Positions 44,901 through 55,165 of a stretch of DNA of 64,000 nucleotides are shown in pieces. Source of the stretch: Edaphochlamys debaryana (taxonomy: Eukaryota; Chlorophyta; Chlorophyceae; Chlamydomonadales); NCBI GenBank assembly GCA_016858145.1, contig JAEHOE010000008.1, positions 62,001-126,000 on the forward strand, given 5' to 3'. The first letter of the stretch is position 1. Each line of letters starts with the position of its first letter. The translations under genes were made by a program, and so were the position numbers. The notes under the pieces are model-generated. The model saw only the letters and a list, made by a program, of their open reading frames with translations, was not told the DNA's origin and did no database searches.

Positions 44901-46919
44901 TGGTGAGCGGGCCTCGCCCCAGTCCCTGCCACCCCAGCGCACCAACGCACCACGCTACGGACCGCGCACCAGCCCTTCTTCACCCGCGTGCATGACCCTG
45001 GGACACCAGACCCCGGGGCACCAAGCCACGTTTCGTTAACGCCAGGCTCCGTAGGGAACTGCGAACCCACCTTCATTGCTATGAAACCCTATCTCCCTCA
45101 GGTGCTGGTGCGTCCTCCTCAGCACCTACAGCGTCCTCTACGAGCCCGTCGCACGCATCGGCCGGGCCCTGCGGAGCGCCTCCTCCCATAAGCACGGCCG
45201 CAACGCAGTCGCTGCCGGGCCCGAGGGGCCCCACGACATGGGCCCGGGCGACGGGGCCCAGAGGCCAGGCATTGGCCGGTGGACGGGCGGGGCCGGGGCC
45301 GGCGGCGGGGTTGGCGGGGCCCGGCCCAGGTCGGCCGCGGGCGCCAGCCGCACCAAGCTGACGTCCATGCAGGTGGAGCAGCGCTGGCGGGAGGTGGAGC
45401 GGGAGGCAGCCACCAGGCGCAAGGTGCGGCGCGTGCGATGAACACCTGGCGTGGGGCAGATGCTGTGAGGCTCACGCTTGACGGGCTCAGACCCCCCGCC
45501 GCCGTCATCGGTTTCACAGCCCGCTCAGAGCGTTCTGCCCCGCCCCATGTCTCGCCCCCTTTGCCCCCGCCTCCTTGCCGCTGCAGGCTATGTGCGCGCG
45601 GTACCTCTCCCGCGCCCAAGTGGACGACGCCATCGTGCGCGTGTTCGCCCTGGACGGTCTGGCGTCAGCCCTGGGCGGTCTGGGGGGTGCCGGTGGTGGC
45701 GTGCTGCCGCCTGGCGTTGTTGAAGGCATCACCTTTGACGGGGCCGGGCAGGGCGGGGTGCTGGGGGCGGGCCGGGCCAGCCGACCCAGCACTGCCGTGT
45801 CGCGGCTGCGTGCCAGGCAGGCCACCCGGAGGGCGAGCGCCGCTGCATCGGAAGCGGCTGCCCGGCTGGAGGGACCGGACGCGGTCGGGTTCGAGGCCGG
45901 CGGCGGCGTGGGGCGCAAGACGGTGCGGCACCGGGATCCCGGGCCGGGGGCCGAGGCGGGCCGGGCCAGCCAGCCACACAGCGCCGCCGCCCGCAACCGC
46001 GCGGGGTTAGCAGCTGCACGAGAAGCCGCTTCTCAGAGCCTGCAGCCGCTGCCGGAACACGGAGACGCCTCGACGGGTGACCGTGCCGCCGCCGACGCCG
46101 GGCCGACAGCTGCAGTGCCCGCGGGTGGAGATGGTGCCGTTGGCGCTGCCCTGGCGGCGGCGGGGTCGGCGGGCCAGTGGCAGCCTCTGGTGGCGGCGCT
46201 CGCGGCACCGCTGGCGGATCAGGTGCAGCAGGTGAGGCGCGGTCGCGGTGGGCCCTGGGCACATGCACTCAACACAGGATCAGGGTCGGCGACTCGACAC
46301 GGGTAGGAGATCGTGCGACGGCGCGACGGGGGAGCGCATGGGGTTCAAGCTCCCGGGCCCAGAGTACAAGAGCCCTCTCCTTCACGCCTTGGCAGTCCGG
46401 TTCTTCCGGAGAGCATCGTCCCTTGCCACGTGCGTCAATCAACCATGCGCCCCACAGGTAACGCGGGCCATGAACGAGCGAATGGAGGCGCAGGAGGTCG
46501 AGCTGCGGGAAGCGAGAGGGGAGCTGGCGGAGCTGCGAGACCTGCTGGGTGAGGAGGAGGGGGCCACCGGGCGAGGCTGCTGGGGCTGGGACTGCGTGCA
46601 CCTTAATGGCGCCAGGGGGTTAACCGGCGTTGCTGTAAATGCAGCTGAAGGGGAGCTCGTGAAAGCCAGGGGCCGGGTGTGAGATGGCCGCATGGACTAC
46701 CCGCCCGTTCCTCTGGCCTCTGGCCTGTGCGTCCTGCGCCTGCGTGCCTACTCAGCGCCCTGCTTAGCCCCCTGATCCTGCCCGCCCTCCTCTGCCTGCC
46801 CCCTTCCCGATCCCCCTTCCCCTGCAGGTCTCGCTTTGGGGAGGCTGCAGGAGGCAGACGGCGCGGCGGAGCGGCGGCGCATCGTGCTGGGGGCTGCCTA
46901 CGGCAATGAGAACTACTAA
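35991..46919 (+). CDS. TRP-like cation channel, large, 31 exons
   Basis: Probable Ca2+-permeable sensory channel. Exons: 35991-36693, 36837-36964, 37142-37201, 37351-37453, 37627-37714, 37843-37894, 38030-38146, 38447-38545, 38732-38861, 38959-39179, 39322-39480, 39596-39753, 39980-40058, 40302-40352, 40511-40671, 40894-41023, 41226-41275, 41455-41550, 41729-41804, 41940-42070, 42178-42253, 42686-42812, 43541-43629, 43761-43802, 43897-44079, 44232-44636, 44784-44902, 45102-45423, 45587-46231, 46458-46548, 46828-46919; 1660 residues. Residues 1-240 are low-complexity with a TGSGRR motif repeated. A soluble region follows with a weak ankyrin-like stretch near 485-560. Six helices lie at about 770-1000, with S5 ending VFLLPFIVITCGFATAL, pore part FPESFLMLFQAFLGSFD and S6 YLVIAGILLANLLIAIIS. 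Two further hydrophobic segments lie near 1100 and 1260. A charged helix (EAQEVELREARGELAELRD) lies near the end. Introns 5 and 21 use GC donors. Confidence 0.85.
42813..43540 (+). other. Long AT-richer intron 22 of the TRP-like gene
   Basis: At 728 bases it is the longest intron of this gene. Its middle part (about 42950-43400) is clearly less GC-rich than its surroundings, with an AT-palindromic stretch around ACTATATAATTATAGT and several GTCGTAC or CCGTAC motifs in both orientations. This may be an old mobile-element insertion. I could not define its ends or target-site duplication. Confidence 0.4.
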
Positions 46920-47132
46920 GGCCGCCTGCCGAAGTAAACTGCTACCGTACATGCGAGCGCACTTGGCAGCGACGAGAACTCCAGAGCGTGAATGGCTGCT
47001 CAATGAGCGAGGGAAGCGTATCGTATTCCCAGCGTGTGTGGCAGGGGTCCAGGCGGGCGCAGGCTTTGTGGGGCAGGCACTGCGCGCAGATTGGCATGAG
47101 GACTGGGAAGAGGAGTCGAGCGTGTGTGGTCT

Positions 47133-47137
47133 TGTAA
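47133..47137 (+). promoter_or_regulatory. TGTAA polyadenylation signal for the TRP-like gene
   Basis: TGTAA about 215 bases past the stop codon; a second TGTAA lies at 47260-47264. Either could be used. Confidence 0.5.
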
Positions 47138-47812
47138 TGGGCCAGTTTGTTAGGGCAGGGCGATCTGCAGTTTGCCGTGTACGTGGGGCTTGCTCGGACT
47201 GAAGTTGGATCAAGATCGCCCGATTGGCACTGGGGAGGGACCGGGTACTGGCTGCCAACTGTAATCGGTAATCTAGTACCATAGTTCTGTACAGACGCAC
47301 TGCTAGCATTATCAGGTGAGGGTGGCGCAGGTTTGGATTCCAGCGTGGGAAGGCCGGAGAAGGGCCGGCGTGGCAACACCCCGCGCAGCATACTGGCACT
47401 TGAATCACTGGCGAATCTGACCTCCGACGGCCCGCCCCCCCCGCTCCAAGAGTCTTTTTTTTTTCTGAGAGGGATTACATGGACAGGAGAGAAGGGGGCG
47501 AAGCCAAGCGGACCTGCCTCTGATGGACAGGCCTGAAACCACCGAGATCCCCGCAAACTCTGGAAGAAATAACCGCAAGAGATGATGAGCTGCCAGCAAT
47601 CAACCACTCAGCCAGGACAAGGACGGGTGCCGACAGGAAGGAACGATAGGAAGACGCGGCACCATGAGAAAGGCCGGACCCCCACGGCGCAGGAAGAAAG
47701 AGTAGACCCTTGGGCCAGAAAACCCATGACCCCGGCCACAGCCACGCACTGGGACAGGGCCGTTCCCTGAAGCTCCCTCTCAGAAGACACCACCTCCGGT
47801 CAGGTCTAGCTA

Positions 47813-47901
47813 TGCCCAGCTGAGACGTTCTGGGCACCTGCACCGGGTTCCTAACCACCAGACGCAGGCCATGACTATGCCCAGTCCTCAAATCCTGGGC
47901 A
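47813..47901 (+). repeat. Tandem pair of 7-bp hairpins (TGCCCAG/CTGGGCA)
   Basis: TGCCCAG at 47813-47819 pairs with CTGGGCA at 47830-47836. The same stem recurs at 47878-47884 with 47895-47901. Loops are 10 bases each, and ACCTGC follows each stem. They lie 65 bases apart in the intergenic A/C-rich tract. The function is unknown. Confidence 0.6.
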
Positions 47902-49113
47902 CCTGCTCTCTGGCCCCCACACCTACAACAAACCGCCCACAAACAAGACCTCCGCACCGACCCTCAACTGTCAACACCACAGGAAGAAGTAAAGAGCCCC
48001 ACTATGAGTAAAACGAAACACAGGCCTGATAGCAGAAAGCAAAAGCACTTCCTCCATCGTCAGACTCGCACTCCCGGTTGACCGGTCACGTCTGTCCATG
48101 GCCTAACATGCACCCCCCAGAAGAGGAAGAAACAACCAGGGCACTTAACTAGGCCGCCCCGCGCCACCCAGCCACCGCACTAGAGGACCCCCCCAAAAAC
48201 GTCTAGGACCCTCAACTTAGCCGCCACACACCCCCCAACCATTGCACAAGAGACAATCCAAAGGAGAAGAGAAACCTGCATACGAAGGACCACAAGCCCG
48301 CACCCTGATTCTGAAGACTGGAAAGGCTGGCGCAGCTGACTGCGGCGGGGAAAACAGAACAGGGCGGACCCACAACCAAAACCCGCCGCTGCTGCACCAG
48401 CTCATAAATATGGAAAGCTCTCAAACCCGCCAACTAACCAGCAAGACGCACACACCTGATATGCTCCACAGGTAGCGACCCTATGCGTGCCCCCCAGTCC
48501 AAGACCATCAAACACCGCCAGAGCACCGGTGGTTCCCGGCCTCTCTTATTGCCCTCGGTCACTGAGGTAGCCCTGCTCCCGTCTCGCTGCCGTCCCCTTC
48601 CGGCACAGTGGATGGTGCCAGGCGCTCCCCAGAGTCAACTGGGTGCGGCATTCAACTGTCGCCGCAAGCAGCGGTATCCTGGAGCGTGCCTTCGTGCACT
48701 GCGCTGCATTGCACTTTGCTTCAATCCTGGGGCGGGCAAACGGCAGTGGCACTGTAGGTTGGCCGCGAGCAGCGGCGCCGAAAGGCTCTGCCGAGCTCTG
48801 CTCCAGCCCCCGACGCCCCCTGCCCCCTCCTCCAACCCGCCAACTGCTACTCCTCGCCTCTGACCTGGGGAGCGGGGGGGCAGCAGGTTGCGGGGCGATT
48901 CCCTTCCGCGGGGTTATTATAGACAACGGGGCGTAGTGCCGCGGTGACTGGCGTCGCATTATGTTGGCCGACGCAGAATCCCCTTCCGCGGGGGCTGGGG
49001 GGGCAGCAGTATTGCAATGGGGCACGCAGTACGGCAGTGTGCGCGCCCGCGACCTTGCAACGGTAGCAGCTTACTGTCTCCGCAGTCCAACACGGGCTCG
49101 AACCAGCAACAGA

Positions 49114-52100
49114 ATGACGGTGGAAACGAGCGAGGAAGTCTCGCTGCGGCCAATGGCCCTGCGGCCAGGCGGCAATGCTGCCAACCCGTTCTCAGCCTTC
49201 GGCAAGGGCCTCGGCTTTGGCATCAAGGGCAAGGCCAAGGTGAGGCCGTGCTGGTCTTGGCTGCCGAGGCGCGCAGGCACTCGGGAGGGATCTTTTGCGC
49301 GCTCACCACTTGGCGGCGCTCTGCCAAATTGCGCCCTGAGCAGGCCACCTCCACCCTGGACGATAAGCCTCCCAAGAAGAACAGCGAGCGCATTCGGTAT
49401 CCCAAGGAGTTCCTGCTGAAGTTCATGGAGGTGGGGGCGATGGCGGACTGGAGCTGCTACCCCCCGATCGTCCGCAACAGCGGCATGCGATGGACATGCT
49501 GACATCAACTCTTGCCTTCCTGGCCGCAGAAATACAACAACTGCCCCAGCGAGCTGGAGCAGCTGAACCTGGAGATTGTCGTCTCCGGGGAGGACCGCCA
49601 GGCGCAGCAGGAGGTGCTGCAGGCAAGCCGGAGCAGTCTTACGGGCGGGCGGGCATCTGGGCTGGTGTCGTTTCGCGCCAGGAGGCTGGCATTGCCCGCC
49701 GCCGTGGTGTTGCACCTAGCCGCAGAGTTTGGGCTCCCCGTCGCGCGGGCGCTGACCTGTGCGCTTCATGAATGCAGAAAGTGGCCGAGGAGATCGACGA
49801 CCGGGACTGGCGCTCTCGCACGGGCCCGGGCAACTACCGCGAGCCGCGCGAGGAGCGCGAGTTCCGCGAGCCCAAGCCCCAGCGCGAGAACAGGTGTGCC
49901 ATGCGGCCTAGGGCAATGGGCGTCACGGGGGCAGGGATGCCGTTTCATCGCCCCTGTGAGCCATGTGTCCATCCTTGGAGCCATCCTCACGGGCCGTGTT
50001 GAATCCCTCTGCAGGGAGCCCGCGGAGCCGCGCCAGCCCCGCCCGGCGCCCACGCCGTCAGCTGCTTCGGCATCTCAGGCGGCGGCGCCCTCGCAGCCAG
50101 CGGCGCAGCCGTCCAGCGGCGCCCAGGCTTCCGGGGAGAGCTCGCACGCGCGGGAGGTGCGTGGTGCCTGGTGGGGTAGGAAACCCTCCGTCTGTAGCCG
50201 GCGACGCCTGGGGTGCGGCACTACCTGCCGCTGGAGAGGCAGGGAGACTTGGACGGGGGAGACCTGCGCAGGGCGGCAACTCGCTTCAAAGGTCGACGCA
50301 GCTGGGGCCAGAGCTGGGCGTGTGGTGCCTGCGTCAGGCATGCTTGACCCCTCTGCAACCGTCAGGTCCGGTGCAATTGACTGGTGTGGCCCCTGCTTAT
50401 GGCTCGCAGGACTTCGGCCGCTTCGCCAAGGCATCGGAAATGGGCCGCGAGGCGTACCGCGTGGGCGGAACTCTGACGGCTGAGGAGCGGGTGAGCGCTC
50501 GGCGCGGCAGCGGGGGGCTCGCGGCCAGAGGGGCCGGAGCAGGGGTGGCCGCAGCATGAGGGGTGCGGTATGGCAGCAGCAGGCCAGCAGGAGCTGGAGG
50601 CAGAGCGAGCCAGGATTGGGACGGCGGTTCGGAAGGCAGCGGCGACACAGGAGCGGGCGCGGCGGTTTCACTGCGGCGGGGTTGATGTCGACTGCTGCGG
50701 GGGTTCGTGAGGACGAGCCTGCAGCGTCTGCGTTTCCAGGGCGCCTTGCTGGGATCTCGAGCCTCGTGCGCGTGTGCCGACAGCCCCACCTCCCGCCCTC
50801 GTTACCTCGTCCTGGCCAGGCCGTCCGCTCGGTCAAGGGTATCCTGAACAAGCTGACGCCCGAGAAGTTCGAGCGGCTGCTGAACCAGCTGCTGGAGGTG
50901 ATCACGACCGCGGACGTGCTGCAGAAGACGATCGCGCTCGTGTTTGAGAACGCCGTGGAGCAGCCCACCTACGTGGCCATGTACGGCGAGCTGTGCGTGT
51001 CGCTCTCGAAGGAGCTGCCGCACTTCCCGCCGCCGCCCGGCTCCGACAAGCCGCTCACGTTCAGGCAGATTCTGCTGAACACGTGCCAGGACGAGTTCGA
51101 GGCGGCCTCGGAGGCGCGCGAGGTGGGGCTGCAGGACCGGGACGGGGGGGGGCGCTTGCTTGGGAGGGAGAGGGCGCCTTTGTGGGAGGGGGATGTGGGT
51201 CGGCGCAGGGGGGAAAAGGGTGAGCGGGATTGGAGAGCAGAGGGGCAGTCGTGGTGCGGCGGAGAGGCGAGGTGAGGTGAGGCCTTATTTGCTCGTGGCG
51301 AATGGGCAAGAGGATGCCTTTGCTGCGCCTGCCGCTGCCGGACGCGCGGCTGGAGACAGCAGCGGCCAGCGGCAGCGCCCAGGCGCAACGCATCGGAGCC
51401 GGTCTGGAGCCGGCGTGGAGGGCCCGGCGTGCCTCTGGCGTCTGAAGGAGAGCCCGCTGCGACTCTTCCAGCGCCGCGCGTACGCTGAAGTTCTGCACGG
51501 AGCGGGTGCCCCTACCTGGCGAACAGCAGCAGGGCACGGGGCGCCGGCGGCGGCCCCTTGGTCGCCGGCGGCTCTTGCAGGAGGGCAGCAGCAGCGGCAG
51601 TGGTGCGGCGGGCGATCTGGCGAGCCACCGGGTCCTCGCGCTGGGCTTTGTGGAGCGGCCCTGGGAGCAGCCGGAATGCGAGCAGCGCAGACGGGGACGG
51701 AGCACGCAGTGGCGCCGCCACGCATGTCGCTGCCTCTGGGGACCGGGGCAGGGCCCCCCTTCCCAGGGGGCGAACGAGCGTGTCATCGTGGAGCCTGCCA
51801 GTCCAGCAGCCGGGGCGACCACCGCTCTTGGGGCAGCCTCCAGAGCTCGGCTGCGCTTGGGCATGGGCCTGGCCGCAGCCTCCAGTCGGCTCCGCTCAAC
51901 CGAGCACTCGCGGCTACTTGGCCCCCGCGCCCAGGCCTTCTTAGGCGCCCCGGCGGCTCCCATACGCCTGTTCCACTCCCCCGCAGCCCCCCGAGTCTCT
52001 GCCAGCCTTTCCCTCACGGTTCTGTCCCCGGTGCTGCCCACAGGAGATCGCGTCCGTGTCAGAGCCGGCTGAGCGCGAGGAGGCCGAGCGGCGCGTGAAG

Positions 52101-55100
52101 AAGCGCGTGCTGGGTAACATGCGCCTCATGTCGGAGCTGTACAAGAACGAGATGGTCAAGGACTGGATCATGGTTACCTGCATTGACGAGCTGCTCTCGT
52201 CTCGCGCCACCAAGTCGGCCAAGACGCCCCCGGAGGACAACATCGAGGTGGGTGGCTTGACGCCACTGGGTTGGGTTGCGACTCGGGGGCTTGGGGAGGC
52301 GAAGCCCGGTGGAGGTGTGACTGTTCTGTTGGGGCCCAGCCGACGAGCACTAGCGGGGATGTCGGGGTTGTGCAGACGGGGCCATCTAACGGGGGAGCTC
52401 TGGCGTCGGGCACAGCGCAAACGCACACGTTCTACACAGTTGCGATGATGAAAACACTTATTCCTCGTTCAGAACATCCGCTGACGAGACAACGAAGACA
52501 AGCATATGACTGAGCAACTTTGGGCCCCGTTGGTGCACGTATGCATAGCTTGGAGGTAGTTTGCATAAGTGCAGGGTTGATAGCCGAACGGCAGGCTTTC
52601 AGGCTTTCGCAAGGGCAAGGGGTCAACCCATACCGGTACCCATACATCAGACTGGACAAACGACGTTTGCAGTGATGAAAACACTTATTCCTCGTTCAGA
52701 ACATCCGCTGACGAGACAACGAAGACAAGCATATGACTGAGCAACGTCCGGCTGGCAATCTGCGCACATGTGTCAGCTCCTTTGGGCACGGCCGTCTGGG
52801 GGGGGGGCAGGACTGGGCGTCTGCGGATACTGCACTGCGCCCAACGAGGCTTCCCACAACACACGGTTGCAGTGATGAAAACACATATTCCTCGTTCAGA
52901 ACATCCGCTGACGAGACAACGAAGACAAGCATATGACTGAGCAACCGCCTCGTGCCGCACCCCCGTCTACCCCAGCCCCACCTCCACACCGCCTCCCTGC
53001 TCTCTTCTGCTAACTGCCAACACCTCTTCTCGCCCCTCCCATCCCCACCACCCTTCTCCGCAGGCCGTGCTGGAGATCGTCAAGCTGTCGGGCAACAAGC
53101 TGTCCAAATCGGACAAGCCCGAGACGATCAAGAAGCTGAACAAGGTGATGACGACGCTGGAGAGCCTCATGTCGGACAAGTCCAACGGCGTCTCGACGCG
53201 CGTGCGGCTCGCGATCAAGGACGTGATCGAGCTGAAGCGCGCGAACTGGATCCCGCGTCGCGAGGCCTACACGGCTAAGAAGCTGGACGAGGTCCGCGCC
53301 CAGGCCGAGGCCGAGCTGGGCATGATCTCGTCCACCATCGCCGCGTCGCTTCCGTCGCTGCCCAGCGGGCTGCCGCGGTACGGCGAGCCGATGGGCGGCG
53401 CGGGCCTGGGCGGCGGCGCGGGCGGGCGCGACGACGGGGGCCTGTTTGGGCTCATCCCGCCGCTGCGCTCCGACGCCGCGGGCGACGTGGCGCTGTTCCC
53501 GGCCTTCCGCGGCGACGCGGCGGACCGCGGCTTCAGCGGGCAGTCGGCGCTTCTCGGGGACTACACGCCCCCGCCGGAGCGCGTGCGCATTCCCCAAGCC
53601 AAGCCGCAGGAGCCCGCGCCGCAGCGGCCGCAGGAGCCGTCCAGGTGGGGCTGCGGGCGGGGATGCACCAGTCTGCGGGGACCGTAGAGGGGCTTGCCAA
53701 GCAAAGCCTGGCTGCTCTGAACCTGTCACCGCACGGGGGGGGGTCGGGGGGGGGGGGGTACAAAAACAACTAGCTGGTGAAAGGCTGGCTTTAACGTATC
53801 GACCAGCTCGCTCTTTGCCATGCATGTTTGACAAGCTCACGCTTCGCCTTGTAACATCTTAATGCTGCGCCCGTTCCCTTCAGGCCCGCGCCCGCCGCCG
53901 CGCCCGCTCCCGGCAAGGCTCTGTCTGACGAGGAGCTGCTCCGCAAGGCGCAGAACCTGTACCAGGAGTTCTGCTCCACGCTGGACAAGGGGGAGGCCAC
54001 GACCTGCGTGCGGGAGCTGGGGGCGCAGCACCTAGCAAAGGTGGGGAGCGGATGGTGCGAGGGAGGGAGCGGTGAAGGGCGCAAGGGAGACGGGTTCGGG
54101 AGCAACCTGCAGCACCCACTGCTCGCGGGAGCGGTGTTCGGAAGAGTGTACAGACGTGAGACGTTACAGCGCTCGAGCAAGGATGGGTGGTGCAGGGGCT
54201 TGGCCAGCGAACGCTGACAGCTCGGCGCCTGTGCACCCGGGCGGCAGCTGAGAGGGGAGGGCAAAAGGCGGCTGCTGTGGCTGATCCCTTACACCAACCG
54301 CACGCCTGACGCACTGCTTGGCCCGCCAGGTTGTGGAGATCGGTCTGGACCAGGTGTTCAACTCGCTCAAGGAAAAGGAGCAGGACGCGCTGCTGGACCT
54401 GCTGCTGGCACTGCACGAGGCGGGCGCCATCTCGAGCGCACACATGGTGGAGGCGCTCACAACCTACACCACGCAGCTGGAGGACCTCAGGTGGGGAGCG
54501 GTTGGGACCCAGGCGGCGGGAGCCGGGGCTGGGCACTGCGCTGCACGAGGCGCGCGGCAGAAGCCCGTCCTAGGAGTCGATGGCGGAGGGGGCGGCGTGG
54601 GGTCCGCCGGAGGCGGGCAAGGGAAGGAGGGCGATCCGCGCGGCAGGAGGGCAGTCCTAGGGCGGGGTCACCACAATCCGGGCAGCAGGGTCTGCCGTAG
54701 TGCGAGGTTGAGGTCAAGGCCAGGGTGGAGCACCTCTCCTGGGGGCTCTCGCTGGCTCTCACCATCCACATGCCCGCCTCGCCCCGCCCTCCTTCCTTCA
54801 CCACTCACGCGCCCGTCCCTCCCGCTCCGCCCCTCCTCCAACCCCGCAGCATGGACGTGCCCAAGGCGCCCCTGCTGCTGGGCCGCTTCTACGGCTCCTG
54901 CGTGTCCCGCGGCATCGCCGGTCTGGACCTGCTGCCGCAGCTCATGGAGGGGGACGCCTCGGTGGAGCCCAAGCGCAAGTTCAGCGGCGCCGCGTTCAAG
55001 ACGCTGCGGGCGGCCAAGGGCGACGCGGGCCTGGGCGACCTCTGCAAGGAGGCCGGGCTGGCTGCCGGCGGCTTCCTGGAGGCGGATCCCGAGTTCGACA

Positions 55101-55165
55101 AGGACGAGCCCAAGCTGGAGGAGTGGCTCAAGGCCGAGGGGTTGGCGGGCATCGTGCCGGTCTGA
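49114..55165 (+). CDS. EIFISO4G: Translation initiation factor eIF(iso)4G
   Basis: Scaffold that bridges cap-binding eIF(iso)4E, eIF4A and the ribosome. Exons: 49114-49239, 49344-49430, 49530-49622, 49778-49893, 50015-50156, 50410-50490, 50820-51122, 52044-52247, 53064-53644, 53884-54040, 54330-54490, 54850-55165; 788 residues, very close to plant eIF(iso)4G. Seen in order: VSLRPMALRPGGN near the N terminus; an eIF4E-binding motif YPKEFLL (YxxxxL plus a hydrophobic residue) near residue 60; a MIF4G domain at about 216-430 (SVKGILNKLTPEKFERLL, LCVSLSKELP, RVRLAIKDVIELKRANW); a Gly/Pro-rich linker; and an MA3-like domain from about 590 (LSDEELLRKAQNLYQEF). Intron 3 uses a GC donor (CAG|GCAAGC). 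Intron 8 hosts three snoRNAs. The start is the first ATG that reads into the conserved region; an upstream non-coding exon is likely. Confidence 0.93.
52438..52519 (+). ncRNA. U27: Box C/D snoRNA, U27/snR74-like, copy 1
   Basis: Intronic snoRNA predicted to guide 2'-O-methylation of 18S rRNA. Closing stem AGTTGC (52438-52443) pairs with GCAACT (52514-52519). Box C is ATGATGA (52445-52451), D' is CTGA (52481-52484) and D is CTGA (52510-52513). The guide AGACAAGCATATGA (52496-52509), directly before box D, is complementary over 14 bases to TCATATGCTTGTCT of 18S rRNA. The fifth base from box D faces the A methylated by human U27 (A27) and yeast snR74 (A28). A good C' box is not obvious. It would be released from the spliced eIF(iso)4G intron by exonucleases. 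Confidence 0.9.
52662..52748 (+). ncRNA. U27: Box C/D snoRNA, U27/snR74-like, copy 2
   Basis: Same internal sequence as copy 1 from box C to box D. The closing stem GACGTT(T)GC (52662-52670) pairs with GCAACGTC (52741-52748), with one bulged T. Box C is GTGATGA (52672-52678), D' is CTGA (52708-52711) and D is CTGA (52737-52740). The guide is at 52723-52736. Only the stem bases shared with the other copies are constant. The outer stem is different but still paired. Confidence 0.88.
52864..52947 (+). ncRNA. U27: Box C/D snoRNA, U27/snR74-like, copy 3
   Basis: The closing stem CGGTTGC (52864-52870) pairs perfectly with GCAACCG (52941-52947). Box C is GTGATGA (52872-52878), D' is CTGA (52908-52911) and D is CTGA (52937-52940). 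The guide is at 52923-52936. It differs from copies 1 and 2 by one base in the region between C and D' (CACATATTC instead of CACTTATTC). It ends about 115 bases before the intron's acceptor. Confidence 0.9.

Larger units (their letters stand above)
46920..49113. other. Intergenic region: TRP 3' UTR, A/C-rich tract with T-run, eIF(iso)4G promoter
   Basis: After the TRP 3' UTR comes about 1 kb (47450-48480) of composition unlike the rest, rich in A and C on the plus strand and starting at a T-run near 47455. The T-run would be a poly(A) tail on the minus strand, hinting at a minus-strand retroposed sequence. No reverse transcriptase or other protein is recognisable. The right part is GC-rich again and holds the eIF(iso)4G promoter or an untranslated first exon (CTCCGCAG just before the start codon could be an acceptor). 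Confidence 0.45.

Noticed and set aside
49071..49715. 214-codon minus-strand frame opposite the eIF(iso)4G 5' exons
   Set aside because: It is a shadow of the coding strand. The plus strand gives a full eIF(iso)4G with consistent splice phases.
52438..52947. CRISPR-like or transposon interpretation of the three repeats with two unique spacers
   Set aside because: There are only three units, in a eukaryotic intron, and the units carry box C/D motifs, closing stems and an rRNA-complementary guide. These explain them fully as snoRNAs.
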